This document shows positions 1 to 7,167 of a stretch of DNA of 13,838 bases, piece after piece. Origin of the DNA: an uncultured Mitsuokella sp. (lineage in GTDB: Bacteria; Bacillota; Negativicutes; Selenomonadales; Selenomonadaceae); assembly GCA_900770895.1 (NCBI GenBank), contig CAAGMF010000299.1, forward strand, positions 1 through 13,838, given 5' to 3'. Position 1 is the first letter of the stretch. Each line of letters opens with the position of its first letter. A model generated the notes under the pieces. It ran no database searches, was not told the origin of the DNA, and saw nothing but the letters and a program-made list of their open reading frames with translations. The position numbers and the translations under genes were made by a program.

Positions 1-106
1 ATTGGATGTTCAATATAAGGTGCCTACGGATAAATGCGGAAGAGCCCTATTTCAGGCGAATACTCACTTCTATCTCCTTCTTTAAATCCTTAAGTAAGCT
101 TTATTC

Positions 107-1783
107 TTATTTATGAGGTGCATATTCATAAATCCTTATCCACTCATGTCTGGGAATATTTTCTCCGCAAGTTTCCACATCTGTTTGAGAATCCCATAGA
201 AGTACATAATCAGGATCACTAGCGAGATATGTATAAAGTATATCATTGCCACGTGTCAGAAAATGCGTGAATTGATACCGAGAAGCGAATTCACGATAAT
301 CAAGTTCACCGGATAACAGTTTTTCATATTCATACAACACATTTTTTTGTCCATTAAGCTCTGGTAAAAAAACTTCTGCACGCGTATCAATATAGCAATG
401 TATTCCATGAAATTCCAAATAATTTCCGTCATCATAATTCGTCCACAGGCTTATTTCCGATGCCAGATTATTCGACAATAATATATCTACGCTCTTAGCT
501 AGCTCTTTTTCTACAGGCTGCATGTCATTTTTTAGTCCAATGCATAAGCTACCAAGATATAATACCAATAAGCACATATAAAAACGAATTCTCACTCGAG
601 AGTTTACCGCGCTATGCCTATCACGATAAGCTATATACATGCAATGAACAGCTATTCCTCCAAAAATCATAAATAATATAGATAATAATGGCCATCTTAT
701 AATCATAAGATGAGATTTCGCTACCTCATATAAAGAAATAATGATTACTACTACCATTAATCCGCCCTGCATGCAAAATTTCTTCCATGATATTCTTTTT
801 ATAGTATCAACCTGATGCCATTTTTTTAAAATGTAAGCTAATGGCAAAGTTCCTACCACCAGAAATAAAAACAAGCTACGAATCGAGCTGGCTGCCATAT
901 ACCCAGTTCCCAAAGCTAATAATAAATACCTCAAAGGTAATTTATGCTGAGCATATATAGCTGTAAAACAAAATAAAATTATTATTCCGATCGACGAAAG
1001 TGCTCCGTTCAAGGCCAACGGTCTCATTTCTGCGACCATTGAATTTATCTCCTTATAGCCATATGAGTGAATAGTATATGTCATACTCTCTATACCATAC
1101 GGATTTATAAATCCTGCTATAATACTTATAAGGATGAGAATTACCATCGGCTTATAATCCCATTCTAAATTACACATATACCATGAAGCTTTTCTTTTGG
1201 CCATTATTTCTACCAAATATGGAATCATAAAAATTACAAACAATGGCCACATAGCCGCATGGACATTTATTAATAAAGCTGAAAGCAAAAAAAACGTGAC
1301 ATAAATAAAATATGGCGGTTTTTCTTTTTTATGATATTTTTCTAGCATGTATATTTCAAGTAAAAAAATAGCTGTTGATGCCACCTGGGGGCGTTGTTTG
1401 ACAAACATAAGTAATACTAAGCAACCAACAATAGCAGTCATTTCCACTGATATTCGTGTATTTCCTTCAGATATTATTTGCAATATTTTATAATATATAA
1501 GCAATATAATAGTCCCGGCTATGTAAGAAAATCCTAAAAGTCCTGCAATGCCAAACAAACTATAAATTTTCCAAATTCCTAAAGCAAATAGCCATTGTTG
1601 CATAACAAAATGAAAATTACTATGTATAGTAAACGGTTCTACATGAGGGAATCCATTTTGTTCAACGAATCGGCCATGATTGAGTAAGAACCACGTATCG
1701 TTATCTATCCCTATTTCAAATACGGAAAAGAAGCCAAAAAGGGCAAGAAATACTATTAGCCAACCGTTTATCTCTCTCATCAT
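107..1783 (-). CDS. Multi-pass membrane protein, GT-C glycosyltransferase-like
   Basis: A 558-residue integral membrane protein with about ten hydrophobic segments in its first 420 residues and a soluble C-terminal part (about 430-558). The first loop after TM1 carries acidic residues in a D-x-D-T-W context (D27, D29, W31), followed by HGRFVEQNG and a later QQW (62-64). This layout is typical of GT-C type lipid-linked-sugar transferases and related uncharacterised membrane proteins. The C-terminal YIDTRAEVF stretch (about 460-470) also recurs in that group. The substrate cannot be read from sequence. The ATG overlaps the stop of the upstream flavoprotein gene by 4 bases (ATGA) and has a good ribosome binding site (AAAGGGA), so the two are probably translated together. 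A second in-frame ATG follows directly. The gene is visibly far more AT-rich than the tad genes, suggesting a glycan-type cluster of separate origin. The enzyme class is an inference. Confidence 0.7.
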   Translation of the reverse strand: MMREINGWLIVFLALFGFFSVFEIGIDNDTWFLLNHGRFVEQNGFPHVEPFTIHSNFHFVMQQWLFALGIWKIYSLFGIAGLLGFSYIAGTIILLIYYKILQIISEGNTRISVEMTAIVGCLVLLMFVKQRPQVASTAIFLLEIYMLEKYHKKEKPPYFIYVTFFLLSALLINVHAAMWPLFVIFMIPYLVEIMAKRKASWYMCNLEWDYKPMVILILISIIAGFINPYGIESMTYTIHSYGYKEINSMVAEMRPLALNGALSSIGIIILFCFTAIYAQHKLPLRYLLLALGTGYMAASSIRSLFLFLVVGTLPLAYILKKWHQVDTIKRISWKKFCMQGGLMVVVIIISLYEVAKSHLMIIRWPLLSILFMIFGGIAVHCMYIAYRDRHSAVNSRVRIRFYMCLLVLYLGSLCIGLKNDMQPVEKELAKSVDILLSNNLASEISLWTNYDDGNYLEFHGIHCYIDTRAEVFLPELNGQKNVLYEYEKLLSGELDYREFASRYQFTHFLTRGNDILYTYLASDPDYVLLWDSQTDVETCGENIPRHEWIRIYEYAPHK

Positions 1784-3348
1784 TTATTCCCTTTCTCAAT
1801 CTTTTCCTGATATTCTTGTTCTGTATTCACAGTCCATAACGTTGTTTTATCATGTCTTCCTTGTTGTATCAAATCAACAGCTCGTATCGCTGTCAGCATA
1901 GAATGATCCATATTATTATAGCGATGTTGCCCATTGCGGCCCAAGCAATACAGATTCGGGATAGTATCTAGAGCTTCTCGAACCTGTGGAAAATCCTCAT
2001 AGCTATCATAATAAGCCGGATATGCTTTCTTCATTCGCACGCGATGTCCCTCAAGTATCGAATCCCTACGAATTACCCCTATACGTTCCAGTTCCTCAGC
2101 AGCGAAATTCAAAAAATCTACCTCGGACATATTCCAGAGGCTATCCCCCTCCTGGCAAAAGTACTCCAAGCCAAGCCAAACTGTATGTTCCGGGTCGTGC
2201 ACAAGGTACGGTGACCAATTGTTGAAAATCTGCAACCGCCCTAATTTCACTTCTGGTTCTTGAATGTAAATCCAGCAATCAGGTACTATGTTCCCTAGCG
2301 TAGGATAAGTCGTTTCATTCTGTAGTTCCATCTTCGTTACCAGCAAGCCAGCCGTAACGAAATCGCGATAGGGGAGCCTTTCAGCTATATCACGCACTGC
2401 ACTATTGCCCCAGACATCGGGCAGGGCCCAACAAAGATTTTTGATCGGCATGCTCGAAAACACATAGTCGGACTTGATGCTATGTTCTGTGCCGTCTGGA
2501 GCTACGTAGTTTACCTGACTAATATGCCCATCCTCAGACATATCCAGCGACACGACCTCACATCCCATACGTATTTCTCCACCATGTGCCACCACTGCAT
2601 CCCTCAAGCACTCGTAAAATTGCCCGGGACCTAATTTAGGATAGGAAAACCTTTCGATAAGAGACGTCTCAACCTGATGAGGTTGCCTATGAAACAGTCG
2701 CTGCACGAAATCACGCAATACCACGGCAAGGGATACTCCCTTTATACGCTGGCTGCCCCAATCTGCTCCTATCTGGCTCGGCGAACGCCCCCAAACCTTC
2801 TCGGTATAGCCAGCAAAGAACGTTTCATATAGCCGTCGTCCAAAGCGATTAACCATGAAATCCTCGAGGGTCCTCTCCGGCCGCTTATGAATGCAAGAAT
2901 ATAGATAGGAGCTACCTATTCCAAGCATTCGGCCTAGGCCTAGATTATGCACTGTCTGCCAGTTCAATGAAACTGGATAATCAAAAAAGCGATGCATATA
3001 GCGTATACGAGAGGTGCGCTGTCTATCCAAAAAGACTGCTGCTGTTTGCTCAGGATCAGCACCAGCTACATCCAAACGGCAACTCCGTCCCAGCATGCGA
3101 TCATCATAGGCTGGAGCTGAAGCTGCTGGCATGATTTCTCGCCAAAGCTTCTGTACTTCAGGACTCTTCGTAAAAAATCTATGTCCTCCTATATCCATAC
3201 GATTTCCATTAAAATTAACCGTACGAGATATTCCTCCTACTACCTGCTCTTGCTCTAAAATGATTGGATGAATATCCGTATGCTGCAAAAATTCATATGC
3301 GGCCGTCAATCCTGCAGGCCCTGCTCCTATAATCACTGCTTGCTTCAA
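1780..3348 (-). CDS. FAD-dependent oxidoreductase, UDP-galactopyranose mutase-like
   Basis: A 522-residue flavoprotein. The N terminus is a dinucleotide-binding fold with GAGPAG at residues 8-13, the ribose-binding acid E32 and the second glycine pair GGISR (38-42). A DIGGHRFFTK block (52-61) follows, and near the C terminus is a GRNGQHRYNNMDHSM block, which resembles the flavin-contacting end of Glf-like proteins. True UDP-galactopyranose mutases are about 370-390 residues, so this belongs to a longer related family often found in surface polysaccharide clusters; mutase activity should not be assumed. Translation starts at TTG: GAGGGG lies 6 bases upstream, and no in-frame ATG occurs before the nucleotide-binding motif. 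The gene begins 26 bases after the DUF192 gene and overlaps the membrane protein gene downstream by 4 bases. That coupling suggests they act in one glycan pathway. Confidence 0.8.
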   Translation of the reverse strand: MKQAVIIGAGPAGLTAAYEFLQHTDIHPIILEQEQVVGGISRTVNFNGNRMDIGGHRFFTKSPEVQKLWREIMPAASAPAYDDRMLGRSCRLDVAGADPEQTAAVFLDRQRTSRIRYMHRFFDYPVSLNWQTVHNLGLGRMLGIGSSYLYSCIHKRPERTLEDFMVNRFGRRLYETFFAGYTEKVWGRSPSQIGADWGSQRIKGVSLAVVLRDFVQRLFHRQPHQVETSLIERFSYPKLGPGQFYECLRDAVVAHGGEIRMGCEVVSLDMSEDGHISQVNYVAPDGTEHSIKSDYVFSSMPIKNLCWALPDVWGNSAVRDIAERLPYRDFVTAGLLVTKMELQNETTYPTLGNIVPDCWIYIQEPEVKLGRLQIFNNWSPYLVHDPEHTVWLGLEYFCQEGDSLWNMSEVDFLNFAAEELERIGVIRRDSILEGHRVRMKKAYPAYYDSYEDFPQVREALDTIPNLYCLGRNGQHRYNNMDHSMLTAIRAVDLIQQGRHDKTTLWTVNTEQEYQEKIEKGNK

Positions 3349-3374
3349 AAAATTCCCCTCACTAACTATAAAAA

Positions 3375-3728
3375 TCAGAATGTCAATATATCGCCAGCCA
3401 CTATGCCGTACTCATCCGCAGCCCCAGCCGCCAACTCCAATGTACAGTTTGCCCGCCAGCAAGCACTAAGTCCTAACCATGGTCGAAGATTAGAAACCAC
3501 TTTCTTTACCCTATATCCATTGGTATCAGGTACTAGATAAACCACATCTATAGGAAATCGCATAAAGCACATATGCACACTGTTACACGGTTTTATAAGT
3601 AAGCCTCTATTATGTGACAGATGATTACGACCCATAAGGCCAAAAAAACGCTGCCAAAAGCTATCTGCTAATTCTATCTGAATATTGCAATCTGTATTTC
3701 CCTGCTTGTGCAATACGATTTCCCTCAT
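3375..3728 (-). CDS. DUF192 family protein
   Basis: A 117-residue protein covering the whole DUF192 family fold. The family hallmarks are visible: R-x-x-GLMGR at 27-34, VHMCFMRFPIDVVYL at 51-65, and a C-terminal LELAAGAADEYGI-x-x-GD block. The molecular function of the family is not established. Many members have a signal peptide, but this one starts directly with the domain and shows no export signal. The ATG has AAGG about 9 bases upstream. It is the first gene after the hairpin that ends the tad operon, so it is either transcribed by read-through or from a promoter I could not identify in the 70-base gap. It lies 26 bases before the flavoprotein gene and may be co-transcribed with it. The family assignment is solid; any role in pilus or glycan biology is a guess. 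Confidence 0.85.
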   Translation of the reverse strand: MREIVLHKQGNTDCNIQIELADSFWQRFFGLMGRNHLSHNRGLLIKPCNSVHMCFMRFPIDVVYLVPDTNGYRVKKVVSNLRPWLGLSACWRANCTLELAAGAADEYGIVAGDILTF

Positions 3729-3752
3729 GATTTTTAACCTTCAACATAAACA

Positions 3753-3783
3753 GGGGACCAAGAAGCTAACTATCTTGGTCCCC
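3753..3783 (-). terminator. Intrinsic terminator of the tad operon
   Basis: Read on the - strand, GGGGACCAAG (3783-3774) pairs perfectly with CTTGGTCCCC (3762-3753). One further A-T pair closes an 11-base stem with a 9-base loop. It is followed by the moderately T-rich TGTTTATG. It begins 15 bases after the tadC stop and sits before the DUF192 gene. The stem is strong; the T-tract is imperfect, so some read-through is likely. Confidence 0.75.
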
Positions 3784-3798
3784 ACGCATCCTTTAACC

Positions 3799-4773
3799 TC
3801 ACATATTCTGCATCAACGACAACAAGCTCGGTAGCAAAACGATGACGAACAAGGCAGGAAATATGAACAGCACCAATGGAAATACGATTTTGACTGGTGC
3901 TTTCAGCGCCTCGGCCTTGACATACTGGCGTCGCCGCTCGCGGATGTTATCCGCCTGGTTCTTCAGCGTCTTGCCCATGCTCGTGCCGAGACGCTCCGCC
4001 TGGATCAGCGAAGTCAGGAACAGTGATACGTCCTGCACCCCGACCCGGGCAGCCATATTGCGCATCGCCGTACGGCGCACCATGCCCATGCGAATATCAT
4101 CCTGAAGTTTCCGGCACTCATCGATGAGCGGACCATGCATGCGCTCGATAATCTTCCGCAGCGCCCCATCAAACGAAAGACCCGCCTGCACGCTGACGCA
4201 GAGCAGATCGAGCACCTCGGGCAGCTGATGCGCAATCTGCTGCTGCCGCTTCTGGATCATGATGCTCAGACATAGATTCGGCATATAGCCGCCCATTGCT
4301 GTCAGAACTACCTGCATCCCCACACACTGTACGAAGCTGTAGCTACTGCCCTGCAACATGAAGACGCCGAAAACGGTCATACTGATTGCTCCCAGCAAAC
4401 ACACGCTCAGGAAATACTGCGGCGTCCACTCATGGCTCCGTCCCGCTGTCTGCAGACGTTGCTGGATCATCTGGCGTATCTCCGCCGGTGTCAGCCGCGC
4501 GATTCGATTGCCGATATTCTCCAGAAACGGCTTCCAGACGCGCTCACTAAAGGGTAGCTCTTTGAAGTCCTTATCCGCACGCCGTTTGGCCACGCCCGGC
4601 TCCAGCGCCGATTCTGGCTCCATACGCCGAGGCTGACGTGGCTTCCCATCCTGGGCCAGGCCCTGCAGACGCTTCTGCATCTCGACCTCGGGCCGCACAC
4701 GACGCTGCATCAGACCATACAGGATCAGGAATACGAGTACGCCCAGCGAAACTGCAAATAAAAGTTTCAGCAT
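3799..4773 (-). CDS. tadC: TadC-like inner membrane platform protein (T2SS F family)
   Basis: Inner-membrane platform protein of the Tad pilus, expected to pair with TadB and to couple the TadA motor to pilin assembly. It has an N-terminal membrane anchor (about 1-22), a charged cytoplasmic linker, two central hydrophobic segments, and a C-terminal T2SSF domain starting near LPEVLDLLCVSVQAG. A final hydrophobic block, VFPLVLFIFPALFVIVLLPSLL, ends it. The frame can open at a TTG at 4779 that overlaps the tadA stop, but that codon lies only 2 bases from GAGGAG. The ATG at 4773 has an 8-base spacing and is preferred, giving 324 residues. It is the last tad gene before the terminator. TadC rather than TadB is chosen because it follows tadA and is the more hydrophobic and more diverged of the two; the two are paralogues, so the letter is slightly uncertain. 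Confidence 0.88.
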   Translation of the reverse strand: MLKLLFAVSLGVLVFLILYGLMQRRVRPEVEMQKRLQGLAQDGKPRQPRRMEPESALEPGVAKRRADKDFKELPFSERVWKPFLENIGNRIARLTPAEIRQMIQQRLQTAGRSHEWTPQYFLSVCLLGAISMTVFGVFMLQGSSYSFVQCVGMQVVLTAMGGYMPNLCLSIMIQKRQQQIAHQLPEVLDLLCVSVQAGLSFDGALRKIIERMHGPLIDECRKLQDDIRMGMVRRTAMRNMAARVGVQDVSLFLTSLIQAERLGTSMGKTLKNQADNIRERRRQYVKAEALKAPVKIVFPLVLFIFPALFVIVLLPSLLSLMQNM

Positions 4774-4775
4774 GG

Positions 4776-6152
4776 TCAATACTCCTCTTCATCCGCCTGG
4801 AAGAAGTTCTCCGGCAGGTCAACGCCATTGAGCTCGAATTTATCCATGAAGCTCGGCTGGAGCCCTGTAGGCTTGAATTCGCCTACAGCCTTCCCCTTTT
4901 CATTAAAGCCGGTCTGTACATAGCGGAAGATGTCCTGCGTCGTGATGGTATTGTCCTCCATGTGCTGGACCTCGGTGATATAGGTAATCTTGCGGCTACC
5001 ATCGCGGATACGCGACTGCTGGATGATGAGGTCGATGGCCGACGAGATCTGCTCACGGATGGCACGCACTGGCAGCTCGAAGCCGCTCATGAGTACCATC
5101 GTCTCGAGACGCGACAGGGCATCACGAGGGCTGTTTGCATGGGCCGTGGTCAGCGAGCCATCATGACCGGTATTCATGGCCTGCAGCATGTCGAGTGCCT
5201 CGCCGCCACGGACCTCGCCGACGATGATGCGGTCTGGGCGCATACGCAGGGCATTGCGCACGAGATCGCGAATGGTAATCTGGCCCTTGCCCTCGATATT
5301 GGCCGGACGTGACTCGAGCGTCACGACATGAGTCTGCTGCAGCTGGAGCTCGGCTGCATCCTCAATGGTGACGATGCGCTCCGTCTCGGGGATGAAGGAC
5401 GAGATGACATTCAGCGTCGTCGTCTTACCAGAGCCAGTACCACCGGATACCAGTATGTTGATGCGTGCCTTGACACAGGCGCGCAGGAATACCGCCATCT
5501 TCTCCGACATCGTGCCGAACGATATAAGGTTCTCGACCGAGAACGGCTTTTTCGCGAATTTTCGTATCGTGAGCGCCGGTCCCACGAGGGACAGCGGCGG
5601 GATGATGATATTGACACGCGAGCCGTCCTTCAGGCGGGCATCAACGAGCGGTGAAGACTCATCGATGCGGCGTCCAAGCGGCGTCAGTATGCGCTCGACG
5701 ATATTCATGAGATGCGCGTTATTGCGGAACTTCACGTCAGTGAGTTCAAGCTTGCCGAAGCGCTCGACGAAAACCTGCGACGGGCCATTCACCATGATCT
5801 CAGTGACGGTCTCATCCTGCCGCAGTGACTCGATCGGGCCGAGGCCGAGCATCTCGTCGCGCACATCAGCGATCAGCTGTGGACGTGCGCCGCGCGGTAT
5901 CGCAAAGGGATTCTCCTCGAGCATCTTCTGGCAGTAGGAGTCGATGATTTCCTCAACCTGGCGCGGATCCTGATGCCCGGCTGACAGTATCTGCTGTTCC
6001 TCAGGAGTCATCTCATCAACGATCCGCTGATGCAGCTTATGCTTCAGCTTGTCATAGTCATCGTTTACGTTTTCACGCTCATCCTCTGTCTCCGAGGCGA
6101 AAATCCGCACCTGCTGGTTTACCTTACGCCCCAGCCGCTCCAGTAGCGACAT
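4776..6152 (-). CDS. tadA: TadA/CpaF-type secretion ATPase
   Basis: Cytoplasmic hexameric motor ATPase that powers Flp pilus assembly, 458 residues. An N-terminal region rich in charged helix (about 1-80) precedes the GLGPIE block (103-108) common to CpaF proteins. The core motifs are intact: Walker A GGTGSGKT (237-244, K243), the acidic IEDAAEL box (263-269), Walker B IIVGEVRGGEA (309-319) and the histidine box TTAHANS (335-341). The ATG at 6152 has GGAG about 11 bases upstream, a weak-to-fair site. Its stop overlaps the region of the tadC start. It is separated from the TadE-like gene by 64 bases that hold a promoter candidate, so it may be expressed partly apart from the pilins. Unlike most tad loci, tadB does not follow it directly. 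Confidence 0.95.
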   Translation of the reverse strand: MSLLERLGRKVNQQVRIFASETEDERENVNDDYDKLKHKLHQRIVDEMTPEEQQILSAGHQDPRQVEEIIDSYCQKMLEENPFAIPRGARPQLIADVRDEMLGLGPIESLRQDETVTEIMVNGPSQVFVERFGKLELTDVKFRNNAHLMNIVERILTPLGRRIDESSPLVDARLKDGSRVNIIIPPLSLVGPALTIRKFAKKPFSVENLISFGTMSEKMAVFLRACVKARINILVSGGTGSGKTTTLNVISSFIPETERIVTIEDAAELQLQQTHVVTLESRPANIEGKGQITIRDLVRNALRMRPDRIIVGEVRGGEALDMLQAMNTGHDGSLTTAHANSPRDALSRLETMVLMSGFELPVRAIREQISSAIDLIIQQSRIRDGSRKITYITEVQHMEDNTITTQDIFRYVQTGFNEKGKAVGEFKPTGLQPSFMDKFELNGVDLPENFFQADEEEY

Positions 6153-6179
6153 TACGCTTCACTCTCCATCGATACTCTG

Positions 6180-6209
6180 TTTATAAGAACTCATTTGAGT
6201 TATTGACAA
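6180..6209 (-). promoter_or_regulatory. Predicted internal promoter for tadA-tadC with inverted repeat in spacer
   Basis: On the - strand TTGTCA (6209-6204, 5/6 to consensus) is followed after 18 bases by TATAAA (6185-6180, 5/6). Transcription would start near 6173, about 20 bases before the tadA ATG. The spacer holds AACTCA-TT-TGAGTT (6188-6201), a 6-base-arm inverted repeat that nearly fills it. The repeat could be a regulator site or an RNA hairpin in the longer operon transcript. Predicted from motif reading only. Confidence 0.5.
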
Positions 6210-6216
6210 AATAAAT

Positions 6217-6645
6217 CTAGTTATTTTTCAAATTATCACTATACATATTATATGTTTTTGTGTGCTTTTCACCATTTTCACTATATATACCGTTATTATC
6301 TGTAAGGTTTGTCATAATCTTACCCAGCCAGGTACCTTCATTCAAGTGATAATAAAGTGTAACTTCGACATTACTAGTTGTTCTATTCGGATAAATTTCT
6401 ATCCTATCTACAGTGTAGAATTTAAACGGTAAATATGGATCTTCGTATTTGCCCTTTATTTCCTTTAGCTTCGCATCTGAACAATCCGTTAATGATGCCT
6501 CTCGAGCTATACTGCGTACATTGTTATTGAGCATCAAATAATCTGAAAAAGCCATGCCGAAATAGCACATGCCCATGATAATCAGCATAAGAAAGGGCAG
6601 CACGAGAGCAAACTCAATGACACCCTGTCCCTTTTGTTTACTCAT
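6217..6645 (-). CDS. tadE: TadE-like pseudopilin
   Basis: A 142-residue prepilin-like protein of the TadE family. From the chosen start, MSKQKG precedes the mature end QGVIEFALVLPFLMLIIMGMCYF. The glycine at 6 is the -1 residue, and E11 is at +5, as in the G-x-x-x-x-E rule for Flp/TadE processing. One N-terminal membrane helix carries the assembly signal; the remaining ~110 residues are a polar periplasmic domain. Three ATGs are in frame (6663, 6648, 6645). AGGGGG lies 7 bases before 6645 and only 4 before 6648, whereas 6663 has a poor site, so 6645 is favoured. It follows flp1 and precedes tadA. It is the only TadE/F/G-type gene here; TadF and TadG are missing. Composition is more AT-rich than tadA. 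Confidence 0.85.
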   Translation of the reverse strand: MSKQKGQGVIEFALVLPFLMLIIMGMCYFGMAFSDYLMLNNNVRSIAREASLTDCSDAKLKEIKGKYEDPYLPFKFYTVDRIEIYPNRTTSNVEVTLYYHLNEGTWLGKIMTNLTDNNGIYSENGEKHTKTYNMYSDNLKNN

Positions 6646-6683
6646 CATACTGCCCCCTACCATACTAAACCATCACAGCACGA

Positions 6684-6866
6684 TTACTTGTTAAATGCAT
6701 TGGCCATATCGTTGAATGCTTTACCTACATTATTCTTAAGTGCTCCTGAATTAGTAATCGCTGCAGCAACGATAACTACAAACGCCAGAATCAAAGCATA
6801 TTCAACAATGCCCTGTGCCTTCTCGCTCAGATAACGAGCCTTCAAATAGTCAATGATCTCTTTCAT
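6684..6866 (-). CDS. flp: Flp-family type IVb pilin 1
   Basis: A 60-residue prepilin and candidate major subunit of the Tad pilus. A short basic leader (MKEIIDYLKARYLSEKA) precedes QGIVEYALILAFVVIVAAAIT, the Flp assembly helix with the invariant E-Y pair (E22, Y23). Counting E as +5 places cleavage after A17 and gives a 43-residue mature pilin. The usual -1 glycine is therefore alanine here; cleavage after G19 would instead put E at +3. The ribosome binding site GGAGG is strong, with 9 bases to the ATG, fitting high expression. It lies 77 bases after flp2 and 38 bases before the favoured TadE start. Which of the two pilins is the major one cannot be decided from sequence. Confidence 0.9.
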   Translation of the reverse strand: MKEIIDYLKARYLSEKAQGIVEYALILAFVVIVAAAITNSGALKNNVGKAFNDMANAFNK

Positions 6867-6914
6867 AATAAAAAACCTCCCATACCTAATAGATGAAAAC
6901 AGAAAATCTATGTA

Positions 6915-6929
6915 AAGCCTCTCAGGCTT
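6915..6929 (-). other. Small hairpin between the two pilin genes
   Basis: A perfect 6-base stem with a 3-base loop (AAGCCT / AGGCTT) lies 15 bases after the flp2 stop. On the - strand it is followed by TACATAGATTTTC, too weak a T-tract for a confident terminator. It may stabilise or partially terminate the transcript and so set the ratio of the two pilins. A weak promoter-like pair (TTTACA, 17 bases, TCTATT) follows it before flp1. Confidence 0.35.
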
Positions 6930-6943
6930 AACACCTCATAAAA

Positions 6944-7129
6944 TCAAATAAACTTCTCAGCCAGTGATGAAATCGTATTCGCTATAGAATTGCCAATATC
7001 AGAATCATGCAGTAGCAATACTGTAGCTACGACGGCTACGAATGATAATATCAATGCATATTCGACAATGCTCTGACCTTTCTCGCACAGACTGTGTCTT
7101 GGGTAGCTAAGCTTGAATCCTTTCATCAT
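6944..7129 (-). CDS. flp: Flp-family type IVb pilin 2
   Basis: A 61-residue second Flp prepilin. The leader is MMKGFKLSYPRHSLCEKG, followed by QSIVEYALILSFVAVVATVLLL; cleavage after G18 puts E23 at +5, the canonical arrangement, and leaves a 43-residue mature protein. It differs strongly from pilin 1 outside the motif: C15 lies in the leader, and the mature tail is HDSDIGNSIANTISSLAEKFI. AGGAG is 6 bases before the first ATG, and a second ATG follows directly. It starts 38 bases after the tadB stop. Both pilins have the same mature length, so they could be alternative or mixed subunits; one may be minor. Confidence 0.88.
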   Translation of the reverse strand: MMKGFKLSYPRHSLCEKGQSIVEYALILSFVAVVATVLLLHDSDIGNSIANTISSLAEKFI

Positions 7130-7167
7130 TTCCAGCTCCTTGCAAAATATATGATTCCAGCATTGCC

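Noticed and set aside
4638..5312. 224-codon + strand frame opposite tadA/tadC
   Set aside because: Antisense to the well-conserved ATPase and platform genes; its protein is rich in H, R and D with no family features.
7130..7167. Possible promoter before flp2 (TATATT box)
   Set aside because: No acceptable -35 box occurs 16-18 bases upstream.
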